In this document: piece by piece, positions 40,701-49,125 of the stretch | How the letters are laid out: each line of letters opens with the position of its first letter | How positions within the stretch are numbered: the first letter of the stretch is position 1 | Source of the DNA: K189A clade bacterium | GTDB lineage: Bacteria > Pseudomonadota > Gammaproteobacteria > Pseudomonadales > Azotimanducaceae | DNA length: 49,948 nt | Assembly: GCA_009886205.1 (NCBI GenBank) | Contig: QXZU01000168.1 | Location: 26,443 to 76,390, forward strand | Direction: 5' to 3' | Position numbers and translations under genes: made by a program | Notes under the pieces: generated by a model | Seen by the model: only the letters and a program-made list of their open reading frames with translations | What the model was told of the DNA's origin: nothing | Database searches by the model: none

Positions 40701-43367
40701 TTAGACCCTCGCCCCGTTGACACTGGAAAGTGTGTTCTCGCCCAAACTCCCTGAACCTCCTAAACCCATAGAGGCATCTAATTTCTGCCGCAACGCGTTT
40801 TCAAGATTATACAATTGGGCTTTATCAGTTATTGCCTGGCCGTCAGCGTCGGTGACAACGAAAACGTCCTCTACACGCTCACCCAGCGTAGTAATTCGAG
40901 CCGAGGACAACTCCAACTCTAGGTCGATAAGCAGTAGTGAGATATTCGCCAATAACCCAGGCCGGTCAGCGGCCAAAATATTCACCGTAGTGGTTAGGCC
41001 TTCGTCATCTGTTTCCATCGCAACTTCCGTCGGCCAAGGCAGTTCCCGGAGTTGGCGAGGCACTCGTCGGGTTGCACCGTCGGTTCTTGGAGAAGGCGCG
41101 ACAAGGGTCGCTTTCACTTTTTCAACAATCTCACTTCGCAGTTTCTTGTCCTGCTCTACCGGGGCACCATCTGCAGTGAGAATGGTAAAGGTATTGAATA
41201 TACGACCATTTACCGCTTTGTTGATGTGCGCGTCCACAACAGATAAATCCCACTGGGTCAGGCAAACTACTGTTGCAGCGAATGTTTTAGGTTTGTCTTC
41301 GGCCCAAATATAGATTTGCGTAGCGCCTTCACCCAGATAGGTTAGGTCCGCTGGGGACATACTTACGAATGGGCCTTGCTGGTGATCGTGCTCCAGTAGC
41401 GCTCGCGAAATGTCGCTGATTTCATCAGTGCCGTGGCGTAAGAAAAAATCATCGCCGAGGTTCTGCCATAAAGTTCTGACACGCTCTTCGCTGAAAGTAT
41501 TTTGTAGCCGGTCCAATGCGCTTTCTTGATAGGCGGCAATGGTCTCATCGCGATCCATTGCATCGCCGCTGCCATGTCTTAGGGTCTTTCTGGTTTCGCT
41601 ATACAAGTGGCGCATAAGGCTTGCGCGCCAACTGTTCCAAAGGTTCGGATTTGTCGCGTTAATATCTGCCACAGTGAGAGCGTAGAGGTAGTTCAGGCGC
41701 ATTTCAGATTTCACATCTTGAGCAAAAGCCTGAATTACTTCCGGGTCGTAAATATCTTGGTTTTGCGAGACAGAGGACATGTATAAGTGCCGCTCTACCA
41801 ACCAACAAACTAAATCTGTATCTGCTTGGTTTAAGCCATGTAGCTGGCAAAATTTCCTTGCATCAATAGAGCCAAGGGTTGAGTGGTCGCCGCCACGGCC
41901 TTTGCCAATATCATGAAACAAGCCGGCTATGTAAAGCAGTTCTAGCTTAGGAATTGTGTTGGAGCAGTAGTGCGCAATAGGAAAGGTTTCCTTAGCCCAC
42001 TCATAGCGAAATTTGCGCATATTGCGAACGACCATCATTGTGTGAGCATCCACCGTATAAATGTGGAATAGGTCGTGTTGCATTTGTCCAATGATCTGCT
42101 TGAACTCAGGAAGGTAACGTCCCAAAACCCCGTACTTACGCATACGAATCAATTGCGTTACTACGGTATAGGGTGCTTTGAGTAAATTCAAAAACAGGCG
42201 GGTGTTATCTGGATTCTTTCTGAAGTCGTCATCAATAAGGGCCAGAGATTCGCGCATCAAGCGTATTGTCGAAACTCTAACTTGAATGTCTTCCTCGCGC
42301 TGAGCCATTAATACAAACATTTCCAGAAGCGCAGAGGGAGAATCTTTAAAAACATTGTCGTGCACGGCTTCGATACGGTGATTAACCAACCTAAAGCGTT
42401 CGTTAATTTGGGTGATTTTTTCGCGCTTTGCGCTTTCAACGGTTTCTTGAAAATGCTTGAGGAGAATGCCATTGACTTCGGTGAGGGCGAGTATGTGGCG
42501 GTAGAAGTGGTACATAAATACTTCCACGCCCATTTGGCTGTCGGTGTCGACAAATCCAAGCCGTTGGGCGAGTTCTCTTTGTCTGGAGAAATGTAGTTGA
42601 TCTTCCTTGCGGCCCGCAATTAGATGCAGGCCAAAGCGCACCCACCAAAGGAATCTTCGCCCTTCAATAAGCCATTTACCCTCTTCTGCGGTGAGCACGT
42701 TCATTTCTACCAACCGACTAATGTCAGTGGTGCCGAAGTTGCGGTTACAAATCCAAAGCGCAGTGTGGATGTCGCGCATGCCGCCGGGCGAGGCTTTTAT
42801 GTTGGGTTCTAGGTTGTAGTCGACGTCGTCAAATTGTTTGTGCCGTTCAATTTGCTCTTGGTATTTGGCTGCAAAGAATTTCTCTGCTGGCCAGACTTTT
42901 TTCTTGGTGAGTGCTTGGGCGATAGATGCCTCTAGGTTTGCATCGCCGCCTAGCAGTCTGCGTTCGAACATGGCTGTAGCGACGGTGATATCCGCCTTAC
43001 ACTCATTTACACAAGCGGTGATGTCGCGGACGCTGTGTCCGACCTCTATGTTGAGATCAAATACATTTTGTAGAAATAGTTCTATTGCCCGGCCATGGCT
43101 CTTTGGATCTTTAGCGACTACCAATAGGTCAATATCCGAACCGGGGTGAAGTTCCCTACGCCCATAGCCGCCCACCGCAAACAGGGCAATGTCTTTGCTT
43201 TGTGTAATTTGCTCGTGCCAAGCGTCAAGAATTAGCTGGTCCATGACGTCAGCAAGGTCACTGACTAAGGTCTCAACGGCGTCGTTGTTCCAATAGCGCT
43301 CAGCTAGTTTGGCCTTTTCAGATTCTAATTTTTCGCGCCGCTGAGTAACTTGAGACGGTAGTGACAT
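40701..43367 (-). CDS. glnD: Bifunctional uridylyltransferase/uridylyl-removing enzyme GlnD
   Basis: An 888-residue sensor of glutamine that adds UMP to, or removes it from, PII proteins. The nucleotidyltransferase motif GGYGRRELHPGSDIDLL is at residues 66-82. The HD hydrolase domain has LFHDIGKGRGGDHS. Two C-terminal ACT domains bind glutamine (one near TFAATVVCLTQWDLSVVDA, the second with VNILAADRPGLLANISLLL). Length matches E. coli GlnD (890). It lies between map and dapC as in Pseudomonas, starting 7 bases after the map stop. Confidence 0.96.
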   Translation of the reverse strand: MSLPSQVTQRREKLESEKAKLAERYWNNDAVETLVSDLADVMDQLILDAWHEQITQSKDIALFAVGGYGRRELHPGSDIDLLVVAKDPKSHGRAIELFLQNVFDLNIEVGHSVRDITACVNECKADITVATAMFERRLLGGDANLEASIAQALTKKKVWPAEKFFAAKYQEQIERHKQFDDVDYNLEPNIKASPGGMRDIHTALWICNRNFGTTDISRLVEMNVLTAEEGKWLIEGRRFLWWVRFGLHLIAGRKEDQLHFSRQRELAQRLGFVDTDSQMGVEVFMYHFYRHILALTEVNGILLKHFQETVESAKREKITQINERFRLVNHRIEAVHDNVFKDSPSALLEMFVLMAQREEDIQVRVSTIRLMRESLALIDDDFRKNPDNTRLFLNLLKAPYTVVTQLIRMRKYGVLGRYLPEFKQIIGQMQHDLFHIYTVDAHTMMVVRNMRKFRYEWAKETFPIAHYCSNTIPKLELLYIAGLFHDIGKGRGGDHSTLGSIDARKFCQLHGLNQADTDLVCWLVERHLYMSSVSQNQDIYDPEVIQAFAQDVKSEMRLNYLYALTVADINATNPNLWNSWRASLMRHLYSETRKTLRHGSGDAMDRDETIAAYQESALDRLQNTFSEERVRTLWQNLGDDFFLRHGTDEISDISRALLEHDHQQGPFVSMSPADLTYLGEGATQIYIWAEDKPKTFAATVVCLTQWDLSVVDAHINKAVNGRIFNTFTILTADGAPVEQDKKLRSEIVEKVKATLVAPSPRTDGATRRVPRQLRELPWPTEVAMETDDEGLTTTVNILAADRPGLLANISLLLIDLELELSSARITTLGERVEDVFVVTDADGQAITDKAQLYNLENALRQKLDASMGLGGSGSLGENTLSSVNGARV

Positions 43368-43374
43368 AGATTGG

Positions 43375-44160
43375 TTACTGCTCTTCTTGTCTTAATGTGA
43401 AAATTTCAAAGCCATCTTTAGTGACCATCAAAGTGTGCTCCCATTGAGCGGATAACTTGTGGTCTTTGGTCACAGCGGTCCATTGGTCCGGCAGTATTTT
43501 GATATTGCGTTTGCCCGCATTAATCATGGGTTCAATGGTGAAACTCATGCCTTCTTCAAGGACAACACCTGTGCCCGGACGGCCGTAATGCAGTACTTGG
43601 GGTTCATCGTGAAATACCTTGGCAATACCGTGGCCACAAAACTCCCTCACAACACTGAATCTATTCGCTTCTGCGTGACTTTGTATTGCGTAGCCAATAT
43701 CTCCCAAGCGTGCGCCGGGCTTAACCAGTTCAATGCCTTTGTACATACATTCTTGAGTGATTTTGGACAAGCGTTTGGCCAGAATGCTGGCTTCACCTGC
43801 AAAAAACATCTTGCTGGTGTCTCCGTGATAGCCATTTTTAATCACTGTGATATCTATATTCAGTGCATCACCGTTCTTCAGCTTCTTAGCCGGCGAGGGA
43901 ATGCCGTGACAAACCACGTGATTTACTGAGGTGCAAATGGATTTGGGGAAGGGCATTTGGCCGCCGCCGCCGCCATAATTGAGCGGTGCGGGTATGCAGT
44001 CTAATTCGTTGACAATAAAGTCATGACAAATCTGATTTAGGTGGTCGGTAGTGACCCCGGGTTGAACATGCTCTCCAATCATTTCTAATACAGATGCGGC
44101 GCATTTTCCTGCCTCGCGCATGCCCAATATGTCTATTTCGGTCTCTACTTTTGCAACCAT
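43375..44160 (-). CDS. map: Methionine aminopeptidase type I
   Basis: A 261-residue enzyme that removes initiator Met. The metal ligands are visible: two Asp in NIDITVIKNGYHGDTSKMF, His in FCGHGIAKVFH, Glu in FTIEPMIN and Glu in WEHTLMVTK. The open frame runs 82 codons further, across the rpsB promoter and leader on the other strand; the ATG at 44160 gives the family start (MVAKVETEIDILGMREAGK) with GAG seven bases upstream. It is divergent from rpsB, the usual arrangement, and is followed by glnD. Confidence 0.95.
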   Translation of the reverse strand: MVAKVETEIDILGMREAGKCAASVLEMIGEHVQPGVTTDHLNQICHDFIVNELDCIPAPLNYGGGGGQMPFPKSICTSVNHVVCHGIPSPAKKLKNGDALNIDITVIKNGYHGDTSKMFFAGEASILAKRLSKITQECMYKGIELVKPGARLGDIGYAIQSHAEANRFSVVREFCGHGIAKVFHDEPQVLHYGRPGTGVVLEEGMSFTIEPMINAGKRNIKILPDQWTAVTKDHKLSAQWEHTLMVTKDGFEIFTLRQEEQ

Positions 44161-44172
44161 GCGAAAACTCGT

Positions 44173-44201
44173 TTCTTTAAGGAAGATGTTTGTGGTATAA
44201 A
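44173..44201 (+). promoter_or_regulatory. Candidate rpsB promoter (extended -10, GC-rich discriminator)
   Basis: TATAAA at 44196-44201 is preceded by TG one base upstream (extended -10) and followed by TCGCGCCGC, a GC-rich discriminator typical of stringently controlled ribosomal promoters. A poor -35 (TTCTTT, 44173-44178) is 17 bases upstream. Transcription from about 44208 would give a leader near 175 bases, similar to the long leader known for E. coli rpsB. Confidence 0.6.
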
Positions 44202-44308
44202 TCGCGCCGCGGCGAGCCATATAGGTGATGTCGCGATGATTTACGGCGCAGGAGGTAGTATAGCTGAACTGTAGCCGATTAAAAAATTTGTCTGATTCGA
44301 CACATGTT

Positions 44309-44375
44309 CCCGGGTGCTTTTGAGCTTGCTCAGAGGTTGGAACATGGGAATTTGGACAAACAAACCAACCCGGAG
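44309..44375 (+). promoter_or_regulatory. Candidate S2 autoregulatory leader structure
   Basis: Three pairings are visible before rpsB: TGAGC/GCTCA (44321-44325 with 44328-44332), GGTTGG/CCAACC (44335-44340 with 44365-44370), and an alternative CCGGGT/ACCCGG (44310-44315 with 44368-44373). The last would cover part of the Shine-Dalgarno GGAG (44372-44375). rpsB is known in gammaproteobacteria to be repressed by S2 through its leader; the exact fold here is inferred. Confidence 0.5.
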
Positions 44376-44383
44376 ATAAAAAA

Positions 44384-45247
44384 ATGACTGTAAGTATGCG
44401 TGACATGCTGGCTGCTGGTGTGCATTTTGGCCACCAAACCAGATTCTGGAATCCTAAAATGGCGCCCTATATTTTTGGCGCTCGTAACAAGATTCACATC
44501 GTCAACCTTGAAAAAACGCTTCCTGCCTTTAACGAAGCACTCATCGAAGTGCGTAACCTCGCATCGAAAGGCAAAAAAATTCTATTTGTGGGTACCAAGC
44601 GCGCCGCTGCAAAGGTAATTGCCGAGCAAGCTAGCCGTGTAGGCATGCCCTATGTCGACCAACGTTGGTTGGGTGGCATGTTGACCAACTATAAAACTAT
44701 TCGTCAGTCCATTAAGCGACTGCAAGATTTAGAAGTTCAGGCTGCTGACGGCACGTTTGATTTGCTGTCCAAGAAAGAAGCACTGCAACGTACGCGCATG
44801 ATGAACAAGCTGCAAAGCAGCCTTGGCGGCATCAAGAACATGGGCGGTCTGCCTGATGTGATTTTTGTCATTGACGTTCAGCACGAAAAAATTGCCATTA
44901 CTGAAGCCAATAAGCTTGGCATTCCAGTAGTGGGCGTAGTGGACACAAACAGTGATCCAGCTGGCGTTGATTATGTTATTCCCGGCAATGACGATGCGAT
45001 CAGAGCCATTCGTTTATACGTTAGCGCAATGGCTGACGCTGTAGCAGAAGGCCAGTCTAATTCTTCAGCTGCTGTAGATTTGAACGAATTTGTTGAAGTG
45101 GATGAAGCTTCAGCACCTGTCGCTGAAATTTCTGAAGCAGTAGCGGCAAGCGTGAATGAAGCTTTCGCTGCCGAAGACGAGTTAAAAGCTGCTGAGGCAG
45201 CTAAAGAAGCTGCGGCTAGCAGCGAAGTTGATGCAAGCAAGGAGTAA
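44384..45247 (+). CDS. rpsB: 30S ribosomal protein S2
   Basis: A 287-residue S2 protein, about 46 residues longer than in E. coli. The core matches from [20 protein letters not shown] through [19 protein letters not shown] and [22 protein letters not shown]. The extra C-terminal tail, after about residue 225, is rich in Ala, Glu and Ser and is probably disordered. GGAG sits 8 bases before the ATG. It heads the rpsB-tsf-pyrH-frr group and is divergent from map. Confidence 0.96.
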   Translation: MTVSMRDMLAAGVHFGHQTRFWNPKMAPYIFGARNKIHIVNLEKTLPAFNEALIEVRNLASKGKKILFVGTKRAAAKVIAEQASRVGMPYVDQRWLGGMLTNYKTIRQSIKRLQDLEVQAADGTFDLLSKKEALQRTRMMNKLQSSLGGIKNMGGLPDVIFVIDVQHEKIAITEANKLGIPVVGVVDTNSDPAGVDYVIPGNDDAIRAIRLYVSAMADAVAEGQSNSSAAVDLNEFVEVDEASAPVAEISEAVAASVNEAFAAEDELKAAEAAKEAAASSEVDASKE

Positions 45248-45250
45248 GTG

Positions 45251-46117
45251 ATGGCCGTTTCAGCAGCAATGGTGAAAGAACTCAGAGAGCGTACTGGGCT
45301 CGGCATGATGGATTGCAAAAAAGCCTTGGCCGAAGTCGATGGCGACATGGAAAAAGCAATTGAGGAACTGCGTAAGAAAAGTTCCTTAAAGGCTGCCAAG
45401 AAATCAGGCAGAACAACAGCTAACGGCCTTTTGGGCGTTAAAGTTGCGGACGACGGCACTAAAGCCGCGTTGGTTGAAATCAATATCGAAACGGACTTTG
45501 CCGCAAAAAACGAAAAGTTCATTGCCTTTGTAAACAAGGTAGCCGAAGAGTTATATGCTTCAGCTGACGGCAGTCTTGAGAACTTAGCCGCCGCGCTAAA
45601 CGATGAAAGAGAAACACTTGTTCAGGAAATTGGTGAAAACATCACTATCCGTCGTGGACAAGTAATGCATTCAGCGACAGGTGGCCTTAGCCACTATATC
45701 CACGGCGATCAACGTCGCGGTGCGCTGATTGAACTCTCTGCAAGTGCCGCAGACCTTGGCCGTGATTTGGCCATGCACGTGGTCGCTATCAACCCGATGG
45801 TTATTAATAGCGCAGACGTCTCTGCCGATATCCTCGATAAAGAAAGAGAAATCTATCTTTCTCAAGCACAAGACAGCGGCAAGCCAGAAGAAATCATTGT
45901 CAAAATGGTAGAAGGTCGAGTTAAGAAGTATCTCGCAGAAGTGAGTCTGCTTGACCAGCCTTTCGTTAAAGATGGCAATGTGAAAGTGAGCGCCCTTGTT
46001 AAGCAAGCGGGCGTTGAAGTGCAGGGTTTTCTGCGCTTTGAAGTAGGTGAAGGTATTGAAGTTGAAGAGCTAGATTTCGCCGCAGAAGTGGCAGCGCAGC
46101 TCGCCGACAGTAAGTAG
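45251..46117 (+). CDS. tsf: Elongation factor Ts
   Basis: A 288-residue nucleotide-exchange factor for EF-Tu. The N-terminal UBA-like domain holds VKELRERTGLGMMDCKKAL and the first signature; the core has ALVEINIETDFAAKNEKF, where the conserved TDF-A interaction with EF-Tu lies. AAGGAG at 45239-45244 is spaced for the ATG at 45251; a GTG three bases earlier is too close. It follows rpsB by 3 bases and is cotranscribed with it. Confidence 0.96.
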   Translation: MAVSAAMVKELRERTGLGMMDCKKALAEVDGDMEKAIEELRKKSSLKAAKKSGRTTANGLLGVKVADDGTKAALVEINIETDFAAKNEKFIAFVNKVAEELYASADGSLENLAAALNDERETLVQEIGENITIRRGQVMHSATGGLSHYIHGDQRRGALIELSASAADLGRDLAMHVVAINPMVINSADVSADILDKEREIYLSQAQDSGKPEEIIVKMVEGRVKKYLAEVSLLDQPFVKDGNVKVSALVKQAGVEVQGFLRFEVGEGIEVEELDFAAEVAAQLADSK

Positions 46118-46119
46118 TT

Positions 46120-46821
46120 TTGCAAAATCTGCTGCTTAAGCTCAGTGGTGAAGCCCTTGGTGGGGCCTCAGGGTCGGGTATCGACCCCACTGTGCTTGAG
46201 CACTATGCCAATGAGATTCGATCAATAGTAGATCAAGGTATTGGTGTTGCAGTGGTCCTTGGTGGAGGCAATCTCTTCCGCGGTGCAAAGCTCTCCGAGG
46301 CAGGCATGGATAGGGTGGTAGGCGACCGTATGGGTATGCTTGCAACCATTATGAATGGCCTGGCGCTTGGCGATTTCTTACGCCGAAACAATGTTCCCTG
46401 TAGTGTTTTTTGTGCCTCAGCAATTGCTGGTGTGGTGCAAGGCTATGATCGCGATCTGGCGTTGGCCAAAATGCGTGAAGGGCATGTTGTGATAGTCACC
46501 GGTGGCACCGGTAACCCTTATTTCACCACTGATACTGCCGCTTGTCTGCGCGGGGTAGAGTTACAGGTGGATACAGTGCTAAAAGCGACAAATGTTGACG
46601 GTATTTATAGTGGCGATCCAAAGAAAGATGCCACCGCGACAAAGTTCGACACCATTAGTTTTGACCAAGTACTGGAAAAACAATTAGGGGTTATGGATTT
46701 AACGGCGATTGTTTTATGCAAAGAAAATAATATGCCTTTGGTGGTATTTGATGCTTCGGTGAAAGGCGCGCTACTCGCGCTAACTGCCGGTCAAAGTATT
46801 GGCACCAAAGTAGTTCAATAA
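46120..46821 (+). CDS. pyrH: Uridylate kinase PyrH
   Basis: A 233-residue hexameric UMP kinase of the amino-acid-kinase fold. Motifs include LLLKLSGEALGG at the N-terminus, VVLGGGNLFRGA, GDRMGMLATIMNGLAL, VTGGTGNPYFTTDTAA and KATNVDGIYSGDPKKD. An in-frame TAA at 46111 forces the start to the TTG at 46120, only 2 bases after the tsf stop, with no clear Shine-Dalgarno sequence; translation is probably coupled to tsf. The N-terminus is about 8-10 residues shorter than in E. coli (241). Its last codons are repeated downstream in a 13-bp array. Confidence 0.93.
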   Translation: MQNLLLKLSGEALGGASGSGIDPTVLEHYANEIRSIVDQGIGVAVVLGGGNLFRGAKLSEAGMDRVVGDRMGMLATIMNGLALGDFLRRNNVPCSVFCASAIAGVVQGYDRDLALAKMREGHVVIVTGGTGNPYFTTDTAACLRGVELQVDTVLKATNVDGIYSGDPKKDATATKFDTISFDQVLEKQLGVMDLTAIVLCKENNMPLVVFDASVKGALLALTAGQSIGTKVVQ

Positions 46822-46847
46822 ACTAGTTCAATAAAGTAGTTCTGCGA
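46809..46847. repeat. 13-bp tandem array seeded by the pyrH stop
   Basis: AGTAGTTCAATAA (46809-46821, covering the last codons and stop of pyrH) is followed at 13-base spacing by ACTAGTTCAATAA (46822-46834) and AGTAGTTCTGCGA (46835-46847). The array thus begins inside the gene. Confidence 0.85.
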
Positions 46848-46922
46848 ACGCCTTTAATAGCAGCACTCAGAATCGGGCAGATTGGGTTTTGTCGAAACAT
46901 CCGCCAAAATATTGCCTAAGAT

Positions 46923-46941
46923 AGCGACTGATATAGTCGCT
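46923..46941 (+). other. Stem-loop upstream of frr
   Basis: AGCGACT (46923-46929), loop GATAT, AGTCGCT (46935-46941): a perfect 7-bp stem about 30 bases before frr. No T run follows. It may be a processing or stability element between pyrH and frr. Confidence 0.45.
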
Positions 46942-46969
46942 CAGAATAAATAATAGTTGAGGGTTAATT

Positions 46970-47527
46970 GTGATCGATGAAATTCTTGAAGACGCCAACG
47001 AGCGCATGGGCAAATCCATAGATGCGCTGCGCAACACTTTTGGCCGCATTCGCACAGGGCGAGCTAACCCAGCTTTACTAGACGGTATCTTCGTTGATTA
47101 TTACGGCGTTAAAACGCCGCTAAACCAAGTGGCGTCCGTATCCGTAGAGGATGCTCGCACATTGTTGTTGGCGCCTTGGGAGCGCCCTTTAGTGGTTGAG
47201 ATTGAAAAGGCAATATTACGCAGTGATGTAGGTATTACACCGGTGAATAACGGTGAAGTCATTCGAGTTCCGCTGCCACCGTTAACCGAAGAGAATCGCC
47301 GAGATTTAGCTAAACAAGCCAAAGCAGAAGCTGAAAATGGTCGTATTTCAGTGAGAAATATTCGTCGCGACGCCATTGCTGATATTCGCGAATTGGTCAA
47401 AGAGAAAGAGGCTGCCGAAGACGAAGGGCGCAAGGGTGAAGAGCGCGTGCAGACTTATACCGATGCTCGTGTAGCCGAAATAGATAAGGCGCTGTCTGAA
47501 AAAGAATCTGAGTTGATGGAAATTTAG
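46970..47527 (+). CDS. frr: Ribosome recycling factor
   Basis: A 185-residue protein (same length as E. coli RRF) that with EF-G splits ribosomes after termination. The sequence follows the family: MGKSIDALRNTFGRIRTGRA, VDYYGVKTPLNQVASVSVED, and the helical C-terminus with LTEENRRDLAKQAK and RRDAIADIRELVKEKE. The start is a GTG at 46970 with GAGGG six bases upstream. Conserved order pyrH-frr-uppS. Confidence 0.96.
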   Translation: MIDEILEDANERMGKSIDALRNTFGRIRTGRANPALLDGIFVDYYGVKTPLNQVASVSVEDARTLLLAPWERPLVVEIEKAILRSDVGITPVNNGEVIRVPLPPLTEENRRDLAKQAKAEAENGRISVRNIRRDAIADIRELVKEKEAAEDEGRKGEERVQTYTDARVAEIDKALSEKESELMEI

Positions 47528-47551
47528 AGCAACAGTAATAGGTACTGGCCC

Positions 47552-48343
47552 ATGAGTTCTAATACTAAATCTTCTACTCCAGACCCAGACGAGAAACTGG
47601 GTGCGGGCGGTGCCGTCCCAGAGGTTGGGCACAGTAGTACGCCTGATCATATTGCCATCATCATGGATGGCAACAATCGCTGGGCAAAAAAGCGATTCCT
47701 TCCAGGCGCAGCAGGGCATCGAGCCGGTGCAAAACTCCTGCGCCCCATCGCCGAAGCATGCGTCGAGCACGGCGTTACCAATTTAACCGTATTCGCATTC
47801 AGCACTGAGAATTGGCACCGCCCAAGCGGCGAAGTCAGCGTCTTGATGGACCTTATGCGTTACGTCATGAAAAACGATATCAACGATCTCCATGCTAAGG
47901 GTGTTCGGCTGCGTATAATCGGCGACCGCAGCCGCTTCGCGCCTGATATTTGCGCGATGATGACCCAATGCGAGGACCTAACTAAAGACAACACTGAGCT
48001 GAATATGTCAGTGGCAGTGAATTTCGGTGGTCGCTGGGACATCACCATGGCGGCGAAGGCAATAGCCGAAAAAGTTGAGCGCGGCGAGTTAACCGCTGAC
48101 GCGATTAGCGAGGAGATGCTGGGTGCGCATTTGTCTTTGAGTGAGGTCTCAGAGCCAGATTTATTGATTCGCACCGGTGGCGATCATAGAGTAAGTAATT
48201 TCTTACTCTGGGATTTGGCCTATACCGAAATGTATTTCACAGATTTGTTCTGGCCTGAGTTTGACGCCAAGCAATTAAAAATAGCCATCGATGAGTTCGC
48301 GGTTCGTCAACGCAGGTTTGGCGGACGCGAAGAGCCATGCTAA
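47552..48343 (+). CDS. uppS: Isoprenyl (undecaprenyl) diphosphate synthase
   Basis: A 263-residue cis-prenyltransferase that makes the C55 lipid carrier for peptidoglycan and O-antigen. The active site motif HIAIIMDGNNRWAKKR (about residues 33-48) and the region FAFSTENWHRP are present; the C-terminal signature PDLLIRTGGDHRVSNFLLW follows. A hydrophilic N-terminal extension of about 25 residues precedes the core. It begins 24 bases after frr and overlaps cdsA by 7 bases. dxr, which in E. coli lies between frr and uppS, is absent. Confidence 0.95.
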   Translation: MSSNTKSSTPDPDEKLGAGGAVPEVGHSSTPDHIAIIMDGNNRWAKKRFLPGAAGHRAGAKLLRPIAEACVEHGVTNLTVFAFSTENWHRPSGEVSVLMDLMRYVMKNDINDLHAKGVRLRIIGDRSRFAPDICAMMTQCEDLTKDNTELNMSVAVNFGGRWDITMAAKAIAEKVERGELTADAISEEMLGAHLSLSEVSEPDLLIRTGGDHRVSNFLLWDLAYTEMYFTDLFWPEFDAKQLKIAIDEFAVRQRRFGGREEPC

Positions 48344-49125
48344 AGAACCGAATCATTACCGCTTTGGCGATAGCATTTGTCGCTTTGGCGGCGATCTTTT
48401 TGCTGCCGCTTTGGGCATTTTCTCTATTCTTTTTGGCTGCCGCCGGCTTCGGCGTGTTCGAGTGGGCTGGGTTCGCCGGGTTAGAAACGTTGAGGGCGAA
48501 GCTTCTTTATACCGGGCTATTCCTACTTATGGCAGCTGGTCTGTACTTATTAAAAGCGTACTTTGCCGACTTTATTGGTCTGGTCTCAATGCTCTGGATG
48601 TGCGCCATTGCCAGTATTTTGCTGTACCCCACAGGTGAATTTTTATTCAAAAATCAATGGTTTGTGGGCGCTCTAGGGTTGGTTATTATGCTTGGCGCGT
48701 GGGTCAGCTTGAGCATGTTGCGTGCCCATGACCAAGGTGCCTTATGGCTTGTCTGGTTGTTTGTCCTAACTACAGCTACCGATGTGGGCGCTTATTTTGT
48801 TGGCAAGGCATTCGGTAAAAACCGCTTGGCCGCTCAGCTTAGTCCCGGCAAAACTTGGGAAGGGGCCATTGGCGGGTGTGTTATCGCGACACTGATTTGC
48901 GCTTCTGCCCTGATGTTCTGGCAGTCTTATTCGCTCCTCAGTGCATTATTGCTAACCGTAGCACTGGTCTGCATTTCTGTTTTTGGTGATTTGTTTGAGA
49001 GTTTGTTGAAAAGAACTTCCGGCGTAAAAGATTCTGGCACCATTCTTCCTGGACATGGCGGCGTATTGGATCGTATAGATTCGGTAATAGCCGTTTTACC
49101 TATACTTACTTGGGTCATTATTTGA
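48337..49125 (+). CDS. cdsA: Phosphatidate cytidylyltransferase CdsA
   Basis: A 262-residue integral membrane enzyme that makes CDP-diacylglycerol. Several membrane helices are visible from ITALAIAFVALAAIFLLPLW onward. The C-terminal signature of the family is complete: LLKRTSGVKDSG, then LPGHGGVLDRIDS. It overlaps uppS by 7 bases and its TGA overlaps the rseP ATG by one base. In Pseudomonas dxr lies next; here it does not. Confidence 0.95.
   Translation: MLKNRIITALAIAFVALAAIFLLPLWAFSLFFLAAAGFGVFEWAGFAGLETLRAKLLYTGLFLLMAAGLYLLKAYFADFIGLVSMLWMCAIASILLYPTGEFLFKNQWFVGALGLVIMLGAWVSLSMLRAHDQGALWLVWLFVLTTATDVGAYFVGKAFGKNRLAAQLSPGKTWEGAIGGCVIATLICASALMFWQSYSLLSALLLTVALVCISVFGDLFESLLKRTSGVKDSGTILPGHGGVLDRIDSVIAVLPILTWVII

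Noticed and set aside
40717-41313. 198-codon frame opposite glnD
   Set aside because: Antisense shadow of the ACT-domain end of glnD.
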